Source: Psychrobacter aquaticus CMS 56
Lineage (GTDB): Bacteria; Pseudomonadota; Gammaproteobacteria; Pseudomonadales; Moraxellaceae
Direction of reading: 5' to 3'
NCBI RefSeq assembly: GCF_000471625.1
Contig: NZ_AUSW01000034.1
Location: forward strand, 434,001 to 498,000
DNA length: 64,000 bases
In this document: positions 28,728 through 38,786 of the stretch, one piece after another
Layout: each line of letters opens with the position of its first letter
Position numbering within the stretch: position 1 is the first letter of the stretch
Notes under the pieces: model-generated
Databases searched by the model: none
Seen by the model: the letters and a program-made list of their open reading frames with translations, nothing else
Told to the model about the DNA's origin: nothing
Position numbers and translations under genes: made by a program

Positions 28728-29861
28728 ATGAGTAATTTGACAGTAGGTTTGGTAGGTTGGCGCGGTATGGTCGGGTCAGTATTGATACAACGTATGACTG
28801 AAGAAAAAGACTTTGATGGTATTACGCCTGTGTTTTTTTCTACCAGCAATGCAGGTGGTGATGCACCAAGTTTTGATGGTATTAAAACCAGCCAATTAAA
28901 AGACGCTCATGATATTGACACCCTAGCAACCTGTGATGTGATCATTACCTGCCAAGGGGGCGACTATACGTCAAGAGTACATCAGCCGTTACGTGATAGC
29001 GGCTGGACTGGCTATTGGATTGATGCGGCCAGTACATTACGCATGGAAAACGACAGCATCATTATTCTTGATCCAGTCAACCGTGCTGTCATTGATAGCG
29101 CCCTAGCCAATGGTCAAAAGGACTTTATTGGTGGTAACTGTACGGTATCACTCATGCTAATGGCGATTGGCGAGCTGTTCAATAAAGGCTGGGTAGAATG
29201 GGTCAGCGCGATGACCTATCAAGCTGCAAGTGGCTCTGGCGCAAACAATATGCGCGAGCTAATCAATGGGATGGGTGTCTTGCATGATGCTGTTCAAGAC
29301 GAGTTGGCCAACCCTGCTAGCGCCATCCTCGATATCGACAAAAAAATTGCTCAGACTCAACGTTCAGATGACTTTCCTACACAGTATTTCGGCGTGCCTT
29401 TGGCTGGTAGCTTGATTCCTTATATCGACGCCCAGCTAGAAAACAAGCAGTCACGTGAAGAGTGGAAAGGCGGTGTTGAAACCAATAAAATCCTTGGTAA
29501 TTCTGAAGCCAATAATGTGCCAATTGATGGCATGTGTGTCCGCATTGGGGCGATGCGCTGCCATGCTCAAGGTCTGACCATCAAACTCAAAAAAGATATC
29601 CCATTAGAAGAGATTGAAGCCGCTCTTAAAAACAGCGGTAACGAATGGTTAGATTTGGTCGAAGACGATAAAGAAGCCACCATCAACCGCTTAACGCCAG
29701 TGGCAGTAACGGGTACGCTAACGGTCGCATTAGGTCGTTTACGTAAACTGAATATGGGGCCTGAATATCTAGGTGCATTTACCGTTGGTGACCAACTATT
29801 ATGGGGTGCCGCTGAACCCTTACGCCGTATGCTCAATATCATCCGTGAACAAAAAAACTGA
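28728..29861 (+). CDS. asd: Aspartate-semialdehyde dehydrogenase
   Basis: A 377-residue enzyme that reduces aspartyl phosphate to aspartate semialdehyde, the branch point to lysine/diaminopimelate, threonine and methionine. The N-terminal NADP-binding motif is [13 protein letters not shown] (residues 7-19). The catalytic Cys138 sits in GGNCTVSL, and the Gln/Arg/His substrate segment follows in the C-terminal half (IGAMRCHAQ). Length and motifs match the Gram-negative Asd type. It is flanked by non-coding DNA on both sides, so it is likely monocistronic. Confidence 0.96.
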   Translation: MSNLTVGLVGWRGMVGSVLIQRMTEEKDFDGITPVFFSTSNAGGDAPSFDGIKTSQLKDAHDIDTLATCDVIITCQGGDYTSRVHQPLRDSGWTGYWIDAASTLRMENDSIIILDPVNRAVIDSALANGQKDFIGGNCTVSLMLMAIGELFNKGWVEWVSAMTYQAASGSGANNMRELINGMGVLHDAVQDELANPASAILDIDKKIAQTQRSDDFPTQYFGVPLAGSLIPYIDAQLENKQSREEWKGGVETNKILGNSEANNVPIDGMCVRIGAMRCHAQGLTIKLKKDIPLEEIEAALKNSGNEWLDLVEDDKEATINRLTPVAVTGTLTVALGRLRKLNMGPEYLGAFTVGDQLLWGAAEPLRRMLNIIREQKN

Positions 29862-29886
29862 ATCAAAGTTTTTTAAGATCTAATAT

Positions 29887-29915
29887 AAAAAAGACAGCGA
29901 TTGCTGTCTTTTTTT
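29887..29915 (+). terminator. Terminator after asd
   Basis: AAAAAAGACAGC (29887-29898), loop GATT, then GCTGTC and seven T residues: a tight 12-bp stem including the A:T arm. Confidence 0.92.
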
Positions 29916-30083
29916 ATGCCGTTGGTGAAATAGAGAGGACAGGAAAAATACAGTGAGTATGGTATCTTTGGGTCTTTTAATGGCCGTAGCTCTGCTTAAA
30001 TGATTGACCATTCAAAGTAAAATCCCATCAAATGGTTATAGTGCTGCCATACGAACATACATATCCAAAAAAACAGCGAACAA

Positions 30084-30092
30084 TGCTATAAT
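30084..30092 (+). promoter_or_regulatory. Extended -10 promoter for tgt
   Basis: TGCTATAAT combines a TG extension with a perfect -10 hexamer 37 bases ahead of the tgt start. No good -35 is visible, which fits the extended -10 class. Confidence 0.5.
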
Positions 30093-30095
30093 TAG

Positions 30096-31280
<1,185 letters not shown>

Positions 31281-31320
31281 GCTTTGTTAATTGCCTTTTT
31301 TATTTAGATTATTTAAACAT

Positions 31321-31357
31321 AAAAATACCAGTCAGTTTTCACTGACTGGTATTTTTT
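31321..31357 (+). terminator. Terminator after tgt
   Basis: AAAAATACCAGTCAGT (31321-31336), loop TTTC, and ACTGACTGGTATTTTT (31341-31356) form a perfect 16-bp stem. It is also able to stop transcripts arriving from the minus-strand NSS operon. Confidence 0.92.
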
Positions 31358-31413
31358 ATGGTCGTTAAAACCTTCACTACTCTAAAGTTTTTAAAAGACT
31401 CATGCTTTGAAAC

Positions 31414-31545
31414 TTAAAAGTTATCATCCGGTACTTGATCCATTGGGATATCAGGATTGTTTCGCAGATGTATAATGGCAGAAATCAAGCCACCCCATAT
31501 AAGTACCATTGAGATAATCATAAAAATAATCGCTGAAGTGCTCAT
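31414..31545 (-). CDS. MetS-family small subunit of NSS transporter
   Basis: A 43-residue protein, MSTSAIIFMIISMVLIWGGL followed by ISAIIHLRNNPDIPMDQVPD and DNF. It has a single membrane helix with a GG turn and an acidic, Pro-containing tail. AGGAA precedes the ATG. It lies 52 bases downstream of the NSS transporter gene, as in the MetPS methionine/alanine importers where the small subunit is needed for transport. The family match is by recognition of length, helix, LRxxP element and context. It is too short for most ORF lists. Confidence 0.85.
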   Translation of the reverse strand: MSTSAIIFMIISMVLIWGGLISAIIHLRNNPDIPMDQVPDDNF

Positions 31546-31597
31546 AATAAATTCCTATTGAAATGTTAACCTATCTGCTAACTATTTAGTTTGCTGG

Positions 31598-33115
31598 CTA
31601 GCGTGCATTTTCAATTGCACGGGCTTTATCATCTTCATCATCATGAATACCTTTCATACGACTTAATATGAAAGCTCCTAAGCCAAAGAATACGACAACA
31701 CCCCAACCAAACAGTAATAAAATAGTGGAAGAGTAACCTTCATAAGGTGTTTTAACTAAGTCAATAAACTTAAGACCCAAGGCGATAGTAAGCACGGTTG
31801 GCGTAATAACGGTCAACATAAATATCCAAGCACCGCCTAACTTAACACTAGAAATACGATTGCTATGCGCTAGTAGGCTTGGAATTTTATGACGATTAAA
31901 CCAAGTAACCAAAATAATTGACATCAAACCACCAGCAACGATACCGATGTTATTAGCAAAGTGATCAATGACATCTACGAGTACCAATGAGCTACCCGTC
32001 GAGAAAGCAGCAATAGATATAACCGCACATACGCCGCATATGATAGCAACTGCTTTTTTGCGCGACCAATCGAACTTACTTTGAAAAGCAGAGATAGGTA
32101 CTTCCAAAATACTGATCAAAGAGCTGATACCAGCAACGACTAAAGAGCCAAAGAATAAGAAACCAACAAAATCACCACTGGCCCCCATAGTAGAGATAAT
32201 CTTAGGGAAAACAAAGAATGCCAATCCAACACCGCCACTAGCGACTTCTGCGACATCTTGACCTGTCGACATTGCCATAAAACCAATCGCAGCAAAGATA
32301 CCGATACCAGCAATAAGCTCAAAAGAAGAGTTAGCAAAACCTACCACTAAGCCTGCGCCCGTTAGATTGGTATTCTTTTGGAGGTATGAGGCATAAGTTA
32401 CCATGATACCAAAACCTACTGAAAGTGAGAAAAACACATGGCCATAAGCTGCTAGCCAAACGTTAGGATCACTCATTTTAGTCCAATTTGGCTCAAAGAA
32501 GGCATTCAAACCAATGACCGCACCTGGTAGGGTAACGGCTTTAAATACCATGATGCCAAATAATACTAGCAATAATGGCAAACAAATTTTGTTAGCAAGT
32601 TCAACACCCTTACGGATACCGCCAAACATAATCAATATAGAAAGAGCCCAAACAATGACCAAACCTATAAACATCTGAGGTACAAACACTGAGGTTAAGT
32701 CCCCAGTATGTTTTACAAAATCACTGACGAAAAAGGTTGTAGTGTCCTCGCCCCATTTTTGACCAAACGAGAAAAACATATAACTACCGGCCCATACAAT
32801 GACAGCTGCGTAGTAGATAGCAATCACAAAAGAGACGAGCGTCTGCCACCAGCCCACAAATTGACCAGAAGGTGCCAGTTTCTTATAAGCACGAGGTGCT
32901 GCAGAGCGATACTTATGCCCGATAATATAATCTAGAAATAGTAGCGGGATACCTGCAGTTAATAAAGCAATAAGATACGGCACCATAAATGCCCCACCAC
33001 CATTGTCGTAAGCCACATACGGAAAACGCCATATGTTACCTAAACCGACAGCTGAACCGACAGCGGCTATAATAAATCCAGTTCTACTGGACCAATTTTC
33101 CCTTTGCTCTGCCAT
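31598..33115 (-). CDS. Sodium-dependent amino-acid transporter, NSS family (MetP-like)
   Basis: A 505-residue neurotransmitter:sodium symporter homologue with about 12 membrane helices. The first helix carries the signature AAVGSAVGLGNIWRFPYVAY (residues 17-36), whose unwound part binds sodium and substrate in LeuT-type folds. AGGAG six bases before the ATG supports the start. The short MetS-type gene directly downstream points to the MetP subgroup, which imports methionine and alanine in Corynebacterium. The substrate here is inferred from that pairing, not shown. Confidence 0.9.
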   Translation of the reverse strand: MAEQRENWSSRTGFIIAAVGSAVGLGNIWRFPYVAYDNGGGAFMVPYLIALLTAGIPLLFLDYIIGHKYRSAAPRAYKKLAPSGQFVGWWQTLVSFVIAIYYAAVIVWAGSYMFFSFGQKWGEDTTTFFVSDFVKHTGDLTSVFVPQMFIGLVIVWALSILIMFGGIRKGVELANKICLPLLLVLFGIMVFKAVTLPGAVIGLNAFFEPNWTKMSDPNVWLAAYGHVFFSLSVGFGIMVTYASYLQKNTNLTGAGLVVGFANSSFELIAGIGIFAAIGFMAMSTGQDVAEVASGGVGLAFFVFPKIISTMGASGDFVGFLFFGSLVVAGISSLISILEVPISAFQSKFDWSRKKAVAIICGVCAVISIAAFSTGSSLVLVDVIDHFANNIGIVAGGLMSIILVTWFNRHKIPSLLAHSNRISSVKLGGAWIFMLTVITPTVLTIALGLKFIDLVKTPYEGYSSTILLLFGWGVVVFFGLGAFILSRMKGIHDDEDDKARAIENAR

Positions 33116-33290
33116 ATGACACTCCTAAAATTCAATTATAATTCCCTTTAAGTTATCAAACTCGTCAAAAGACCAAGATAGATACTTAAAGAGACTACAA
33201 ATTAGCGGTTGGTTAAAATAAGTTACTAGAATCTAACAGTATATGACTAGGAAGTTTCTGCTAAGCGACCAAAAAAGTCAAGCAGTTATA

Positions 33291-33330
33291 AACATAAAAA
33301 GCATAACGATTGGTTATGGCTTTTTATGTT
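33291..33330 (-). terminator. Terminator of the lpxD-fabZ-lpxA run
   Basis: On the minus strand AACATAAAAAGCCATAAC pairs with GTTAT-GCTTTTTATGTT with a single bulge, followed by a T-rich stretch. It lies 77 bases after the lpxA stop. The remaining bases of 33116-33406 show no gene. Confidence 0.75.
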
Positions 33331-33406
33331 TTGTCTTTATCTGACAAGTGGTTGCCAAATAATACTTCTATACTCTATATAAGCTGAAGTAAATCTAATC
33401 AAAATT

Positions 33407-34186
33407 TCAGCGCACCACACCTCGGTTACTTTTCTGTAATGAATCAATAAGTAGTTGAATCATTGGGTCTTTTGGTAGTAGCTCATTACTTAAAACTTCA
33501 AGCGCTTGCACAGTCGTCAAACCTGATCTAAAAATCGTACGGTAAGCTTGACGTAGCACATCTATCGTCTCCTTCGACCAATCTTTTCGGCGCATCCCCT
33601 CGACATTGAGACCATGAGCTTTTGCTGGATTGCCCGATACCATCGTAAAGGCGGCTACATCTTTTAAAATCAGACTGGCTCCACCGATTAAACTATAATC
33701 GTCAACGGTACAAAACTGATGAATACCTGAATTACCACCAATAATGGTATGGTTGCCAATAGTAACATGCCCTGCGACACCAACGTTGTTGGCCAATACA
33801 TTATGATCGCCAATCACACAATCGTGAGCCACATGAGTGTTCACCATCAATAAATTGTGGCTGCCAATTTTGGTAAGTTCATTATCTTGGGCAGTACCAC
33901 GGTGTAAGCTACAAGCCTCACGAATGGTATTATGATCACCAATCTCAAGCCATGTACGCTCACCAGCATATTTCAGATCTTGTGGATCTTCACCAACACT
34001 TGCAAACTGATATAACTGATTGTGTTGACCAATACGAGTCAACTTGGTCACGACCACATGCCGGTGCAACACCGTATGCGCGCCAATCGAGACCTCATCA
34101 CCAACGATACAATATGGGCCAATGATGGCAGTCTCATCAATCTGAGCGGACGGTGAGATGAGTGCTGTTGGATGTATCTGACTCAT
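33407..34186 (-). CDS. lpxA: UDP-N-acetylglucosamine acyltransferase LpxA
   Basis: A 259-residue left-handed beta-helix enzyme that performs the first step of lipid A synthesis, O-acylating UDP-GlcNAc with hydroxyacyl-ACP. Hexapeptide repeats (for example IGPYCIVGDEVSIGAHTVLH) fill the first two thirds. The catalytic-His region is NTHVAHDCVIGDHN, and the C-terminal helices contain EGMRRKDW. The start at 34186 (MSQIHPTALISPSAQID) matches homologues and has AAAGG upstream; the open frame extends 18 codons further without support. It is last in the bamA-lpxD-fabZ-lpxA series; no lpxB follows. Confidence 0.95.
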   Translation of the reverse strand: MSQIHPTALISPSAQIDETAIIGPYCIVGDEVSIGAHTVLHRHVVVTKLTRIGQHNQLYQFASVGEDPQDLKYAGERTWLEIGDHNTIREACSLHRGTAQDNELTKIGSHNLLMVNTHVAHDCVIGDHNVLANNVGVAGHVTIGNHTIIGGNSGIHQFCTVDDYSLIGGASLILKDVAAFTMVSGNPAKAHGLNVEGMRRKDWSKETIDVLRQAYRTIFRSGLTTVQALEVLSNELLPKDPMIQLLIDSLQKSNRGVVR

Positions 34187-34365
34187 AATGTAGGCCTTTG
34201 TATCATCTGATGCGAATAAATAGTAAAACAAATACAGCAAATTTAGCCTTATTAAACAACATAAGGGTAATTCTGCTGTTAAACATGATTATTGATTATA
34301 ATTTTCACTGCCCACTTTAATATAAGGCTTCGGTCAACTATGGATATAGTGACAGCAAGTGAATG

Positions 34366-34875
34366 CTATTGTTCTTGACGGGCAATCATTATCTGAGCAC
34401 TAGCAGCAAGCTCGTCTTCGACATGCACTGTACAATCAAATTTATAAATCCCATGTTTTTGCATGACTGTTTTGGCACGAATAATCAGTTGATCTCCGGG
34501 AATCACTCGGCGTTTAAAACGAACCTTATCAACGCCTGCAAACAGATATAGATAGCCATCTTCTGCCGTCAGCCCTGCGCTAATAAATCCAAGCACACCT
34601 GACACTTGCGCCATCGACTCTACCATCAATACACCTGGCATAATCGGCTCATCAGGAAAGTGCCCATTAAAAAACTCTTCATTGATAGTCACGTTCTTAA
34701 TACCCGTAATACACTCTCCGGGCGTGCAATCAATAATCTTGTCTACCAGCAAAAAAGGATAGCGGTGTGGCAAATAATGCTTAAGGGTATGATAGGTTAA
34801 TGGCAGCGTGAGACCTTGCTCAGCCAAGCTGTTAACATTTTTATCAGTTTGGGTATCTATATCGTTACTGCTCAT
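34366..34875 (-). CDS. fabZ: 3-hydroxyacyl-ACP dehydratase FabZ
   Basis: A 169-residue hot-dog-fold dehydratase of fatty acid synthesis. Catalytic His72 (NGHFP) and Glu86 (LMVESMAQ) are 14 residues apart, as in characterised FabZ enzymes. The N-terminus carries about 20 extra, Asp/Asn-rich residues relative to the typical protein. It sits between lpxD and lpxA as in most gammaproteobacteria, linking the hydroxyacyl-ACP pool with lipid A synthesis. Confidence 0.95.
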   Translation of the reverse strand: MSSNDIDTQTDKNVNSLAEQGLTLPLTYHTLKHYLPHRYPFLLVDKIIDCTPGECITGIKNVTINEEFFNGHFPDEPIMPGVLMVESMAQVSGVLGFISAGLTAEDGYLYLFAGVDKVRFKRRVIPGDQLIIRAKTVMQKHGIYKFDCTVHVEDELAASAQIMIARQEQ

Positions 34876-34933
34876 AATGGAACTTCCTTGCTATGTTTTG
34901 AATCTTTATGGCTTATTTTTTGTATTTGCGCAA

Positions 34934-35950
34934 TCAATCACGACCAAGCTGACGAAAACGTACTGCGGCACGTCGCCAGTTAGCGGTTGGCATGGCAGCC
35001 GTTCCAGAAGAATACGAACCAGCCGTTTTGATGGATTTGGTTACCATTGTCATTCCGGATAAAGTGACATCATCTGTGATTTCGATGTGGCCTGTAATAC
35101 CGACAGCGCCACCAATAATACAACGCTTGCCTATACTGGTACTACCAGCTATGGCTGTTTGGGCAGCAATGGCAGTACCATCACCGATACGCACGTTGTG
35201 GGCAATTTGTACTAAATTATCAATGATAACATGATTACCGATGACCGTATCATCGATGGCACCGCGGTCTATACAGGTTTGGCTACCAATTCGTACATGA
35301 TCGCCAATCACTACTCGTCCTAGCTGAGCAATGCGCTCCCAGCCAGTGGCACTAGGATCTCTGGTTGGGGCAAAACCAAAGCCTTCTGCACCAACACTGA
35401 CACCCGCATGTAACCTCACATGGCTACCAATGACGCTATCATGACCAATAACGACTTGTGATTTGATAACACAATCATGGCCGATATCAGCATTTGCTTC
35501 AACCACCACATGAGCATAAAGTGAGCTGCGTGCACCAATTTGCACATGATCGCCGATCACACAAAAAGGACCAATATAAACCTGATCGCCAATAACTGCA
35601 CTATCAGCAATCACAGCACTAGGGTGAATACCATTGAGCTCTGAATCCTGAGCAAAAATCTGACTGGCACTAGCATAAGCCAAATATGGACTTGCCACTA
35701 CCAGCGCGACAGCTGTCTCTGGAACTTGATCCCGATAGTCCGCTGTAATCAACACTGCCCCTGCTTGACTACGCGATAAACTGGAAATATAGTGAGGATC
35801 TGCTAAAAAGCTTAATTGCTTATTATCCGCAGTGGTTAAACTACCAATACTGCTGAACTCGTGACGCAACTGTTCCGCATCGATTTCGGCCTTATTGATA
35901 ATAGGCTGACGCTGTTCAATTCGAGTGATAAGTTGCTCAATCGTTATCAT
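34934..35950 (-). CDS. lpxD: UDP-3-O-(3-hydroxyacyl)glucosamine N-acyltransferase LpxD
   Basis: A 338-residue enzyme that adds the second hydroxyacyl chain in lipid A synthesis. The N-terminal uridine-binding domain starts MITIEQLITRIEQRQ. The hexapeptide-repeat beta-helix follows, with the catalytic His in the conserved VQIAHNVRIGDGTAIAAQ. The start is set at 35950; upstream codons up to a TTG at 36001 encode a hydrophobic string (AILLFIIIFIIILIA) that is not part of the family and probably reflects AT-rich non-coding DNA. No clear ribosome site is seen. The gap to bamA is about 150 bases, with no skp gene. Confidence 0.94.
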   Translation of the reverse strand: MITIEQLITRIEQRQPIINKAEIDAEQLRHEFSSIGSLTTADNKQLSFLADPHYISSLSRSQAGAVLITADYRDQVPETAVALVVASPYLAYASASQIFAQDSELNGIHPSAVIADSAVIGDQVYIGPFCVIGDHVQIGARSSLYAHVVVEANADIGHDCVIKSQVVIGHDSVIGSHVRLHAGVSVGAEGFGFAPTRDPSATGWERIAQLGRVVIGDHVRIGSQTCIDRGAIDDTVIGNHVIIDNLVQIAHNVRIGDGTAIAAQTAIAGSTSIGKRCIIGGAVGITGHIEITDDVTLSGMTMVTKSIKTAGSYSSGTAAMPTANWRRAAVRFRQLGRD

Positions 35951-36102
35951 AGTTGCTATTAGTATTATTATAAATATTATTATGAATAAGAGGATCGCCA
36001 AGCTGAAAACTCACTTGGCGACCTACTGATATTGCACTAACGCTTCGTTCATTTAAATAATTTTGTATCGTTGATGAGAGGAACCAGAACAATTATATTA
36101 AA

Positions 36103-38523
36103 TTAGAACGTATTACCAATTTGGAACTGTACTTTTTCGGTCTCGTCGCCTTCTTTATCACCGATAGGCATTGCATAACTGAGTGAGATTGGGCCAATAG
36201 GCGTATACCAAGTCACACCAGCACCAGCACTAAAGCGCATCTTATTGTCTTGCGTCAATAATGGCACACCCGTATCAACACCTGTATTAGGATTAACGAA
36301 AGTGCGATCTTCTTTATCAGTGGTATCAAATACCTGACCACCTTCAGCAAACAGCACTGGACGTACTTGATCCGCCCAATCGCCCTTAAACGGCATTGGT
36401 AAAATCAGCTCACTACCGAAGCTGACCAGCGCATTACCCCCAACTTCTTCTGAAGAAAATGTTTGATTGGCGGGATCATTGACGGCATCAAAATAGGCTT
36501 GTGATTTTGGTCCAAGCGTTGACGCTTCATAGCCACGCACTGAACCATAACCACCTGCATAAAAGTTTTCATAGAATGGCAAATCATTACCATAACCAAG
36601 TCTGGTATAACCGCGCGCTACCCAGTCTTTGTAAAATGGATAATAGACATTACCCTGATAAATGAGTTTCTGATAATTCGTATCACCTAGACCAATGGTC
36701 GCATCAACCTTATGGCTCATCCCTTTAGTCGGGAACACCGGACGATCTAAGGTGCTGTAATCCCAGCCAAACAGTAAATTGTAAGTTTGATAGTCATTTT
36801 TGAAGCCAGTACGACCTTCAAAATCGCCTGTGAAGTCTTCAAACGTACCACCGTCATCAATAATTTGCTGTACGTTTGATACACCGAGGAAACGGCCACC
36901 ACGTACTGAGGTATTATCGACGTTTAGACCAGCGCTAACACGCTTGGTTTCATCAACAGGATAGCTGTAATTAAGCGTGGCGCCATAAGCATCCGTGACA
37001 TAGTTACTCACGTTTCTATCATCGTACTTGGTTTCACGATAATAGGCGCTCAAACCTTGCGATACCCCATTTTCAGTAAAATAAGGATCGGTATATCCCA
37101 AGCTATAAGAGTCACGTGTCTCTGAGCGGGATAACGCTGCTTTGACACGGTTACCCGTACCCATAAAGTTGTTTTGGGTTAAATCTAATTGGAAGGTGAC
37201 ACCGCCACTTTGCGAATAGCCTGCAGCAATCGTTGAGCTACCAGAAGGCTGCTCTACAACGGTATAGCTAACATCTACTTGATCTGGCTGGTTAGGTACT
37301 GGCTTCACATCGACATTGACGGCCTTAAAAAATCCTGTGCGCATCAATCGTGTGCGTGACAACTGAATTTTTTCACTAGACGCAAGCGAGCCTTCTAGTT
37401 GACGCATCTCACGACGCAGTACTTCGTCTTGAGTTTTGATATTACCCGTAAAGTTGATACGGCGAACATAGATAGGACGTGCAGGGTCAATAAAATAATC
37501 AACTTCAACCACTTTGGTTTCATCATTGATGCGTGGCACAGGTCTGACCTGCGCTAAATAATAACCTTCATTGCCATAACGACTTTTAAGCGCGGCAGTC
37601 GTCTCATCTAGCTTGGCTTGTGAGTATTTTTCGTTCGGGGCAAAAGTGACCAGCTCTCTTAGCTCATTGGTATCAAAAGTCGGCTTACCTAAGAAATTCA
37701 CTTCACCAAATTGATATTGCTCGCCTTCGGTAAGACTTACTTCGATAAAGACGCTGCTTTTATCTTCACTGATATTAAGTACGGCATTGTCTACGGCAAA
37801 ACGCACATAACCATCATTTTGGTATAGTGCTTTTAAGTTTTCTAAACTAGCAGCCAACTTTTCTTTGGCATAACGATCGGACTTAGACAGCAGGCGTGTC
37901 CAAGAAGATTCTTTGACAGCAAAAACGTCTTTGATTTCTTCATCGCTAAAATAAGTGTTACCAATCACATTAATATCCACAACTTTAGCAGGCTTACCCT
38001 CAATAAAGCGGACGTCAAGCTTAACACGGTTGCCATCTAGCAGCGTTTGATCAACCTCAATATTGCTATTGTAATAGCCTTGGCTGATATACTGCTGCTG
38101 TAGCTCGTTGGCGACGCCCTGTAATGTAGCTTGCTTCAATACATTACCGACAGACAGACCTGCGTTACCCAGTCCTTGCTCAAGCCCTTCTTTTGGGATG
38201 AGTTTATTGCCTTCAAAATTTACCTCAGCGATGGTTGGGCGTTCAACGACATCAAATCGCAGTTGACCACCTTCGACACGGCTTTGAATATCGGCGAAGT
38301 TTTCGGTCGCATATAGCGCCTTAATACTGGCTGCCAAACTACTGTCATTAACCGTATCCCCTACCGAAATAGGTAGAACCGGATAGAGGCTATCGGGGGT
38401 TAGGCGTTGTAGACCATTGAAACCGATGTCAGTGACTACAAATTCTGCAGCCTGTACAGGCATACTCATCATCGCTACAACTAACGGCAACCCTGCCGCG
38501 CTCATAAATAAAGGCGTACGCAT
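36103..38523 (-). CDS. bamA: Outer-membrane protein assembly factor BamA
   Basis: An 806-residue Omp85 protein, the core of the BAM complex. It has a signal peptide cut at VQA-AEF (residue 25), five POTRA domains (about 26-425) and a 16-strand barrel. The barrel has the loop-6 motif GSVRGYEASTLGP, where Tyr replaces the more common Phe of VRGF, and it ends in the insertion signal VQFQIGNTF with terminal Phe. The ATG at 38523 has a GGA ribosome site at proper distance; a GTG at 38529 is too close to it. rseP lies upstream, as is usual. Confidence 0.96.
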   Translation of the reverse strand: MRTPLFMSAAGLPLVVAMMSMPVQAAEFVVTDIGFNGLQRLTPDSLYPVLPISVGDTVNDSSLAASIKALYATENFADIQSRVEGGQLRFDVVERPTIAEVNFEGNKLIPKEGLEQGLGNAGLSVGNVLKQATLQGVANELQQQYISQGYYNSNIEVDQTLLDGNRVKLDVRFIEGKPAKVVDINVIGNTYFSDEEIKDVFAVKESSWTRLLSKSDRYAKEKLAASLENLKALYQNDGYVRFAVDNAVLNISEDKSSVFIEVSLTEGEQYQFGEVNFLGKPTFDTNELRELVTFAPNEKYSQAKLDETTAALKSRYGNEGYYLAQVRPVPRINDETKVVEVDYFIDPARPIYVRRINFTGNIKTQDEVLRREMRQLEGSLASSEKIQLSRTRLMRTGFFKAVNVDVKPVPNQPDQVDVSYTVVEQPSGSSTIAAGYSQSGGVTFQLDLTQNNFMGTGNRVKAALSRSETRDSYSLGYTDPYFTENGVSQGLSAYYRETKYDDRNVSNYVTDAYGATLNYSYPVDETKRVSAGLNVDNTSVRGGRFLGVSNVQQIIDDGGTFEDFTGDFEGRTGFKNDYQTYNLLFGWDYSTLDRPVFPTKGMSHKVDATIGLGDTNYQKLIYQGNVYYPFYKDWVARGYTRLGYGNDLPFYENFYAGGYGSVRGYEASTLGPKSQAYFDAVNDPANQTFSSEEVGGNALVSFGSELILPMPFKGDWADQVRPVLFAEGGQVFDTTDKEDRTFVNPNTGVDTGVPLLTQDNKMRFSAGAGVTWYTPIGPISLSYAMPIGDKEGDETEKVQFQIGNTF

Positions 38524-38786
38524 AAACACTATCCGTCAATAAAAAACTTGCTTAAGTTAAGTTAAAAAGCCCATATTGTCTAGCCCATTTCACATGGAAT
38601 CTTAAATTCACGCACGGCAGACTCAGAACACTTTATATAAAATGCATCACAAAATAAACTAAAAATTACGATTAGTACAGAGTTCTTGACACAAAACACC
38701 TTGCCTACTCTGTACATAATCAGTGCCCAATAACCACGGAACCATTAGTATATCGCGCCTTGTCAATCATATCGACCAGCCCTGCA

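Noticed and set aside
35951..36001. Hydrophobic N-terminal extension of LpxD resembling a membrane anchor
   Set aside because: The upstream start would be a TTG without ribosome site, the sequence is encoded by AT repeats, and the protein from 35950 matches the family start and length.
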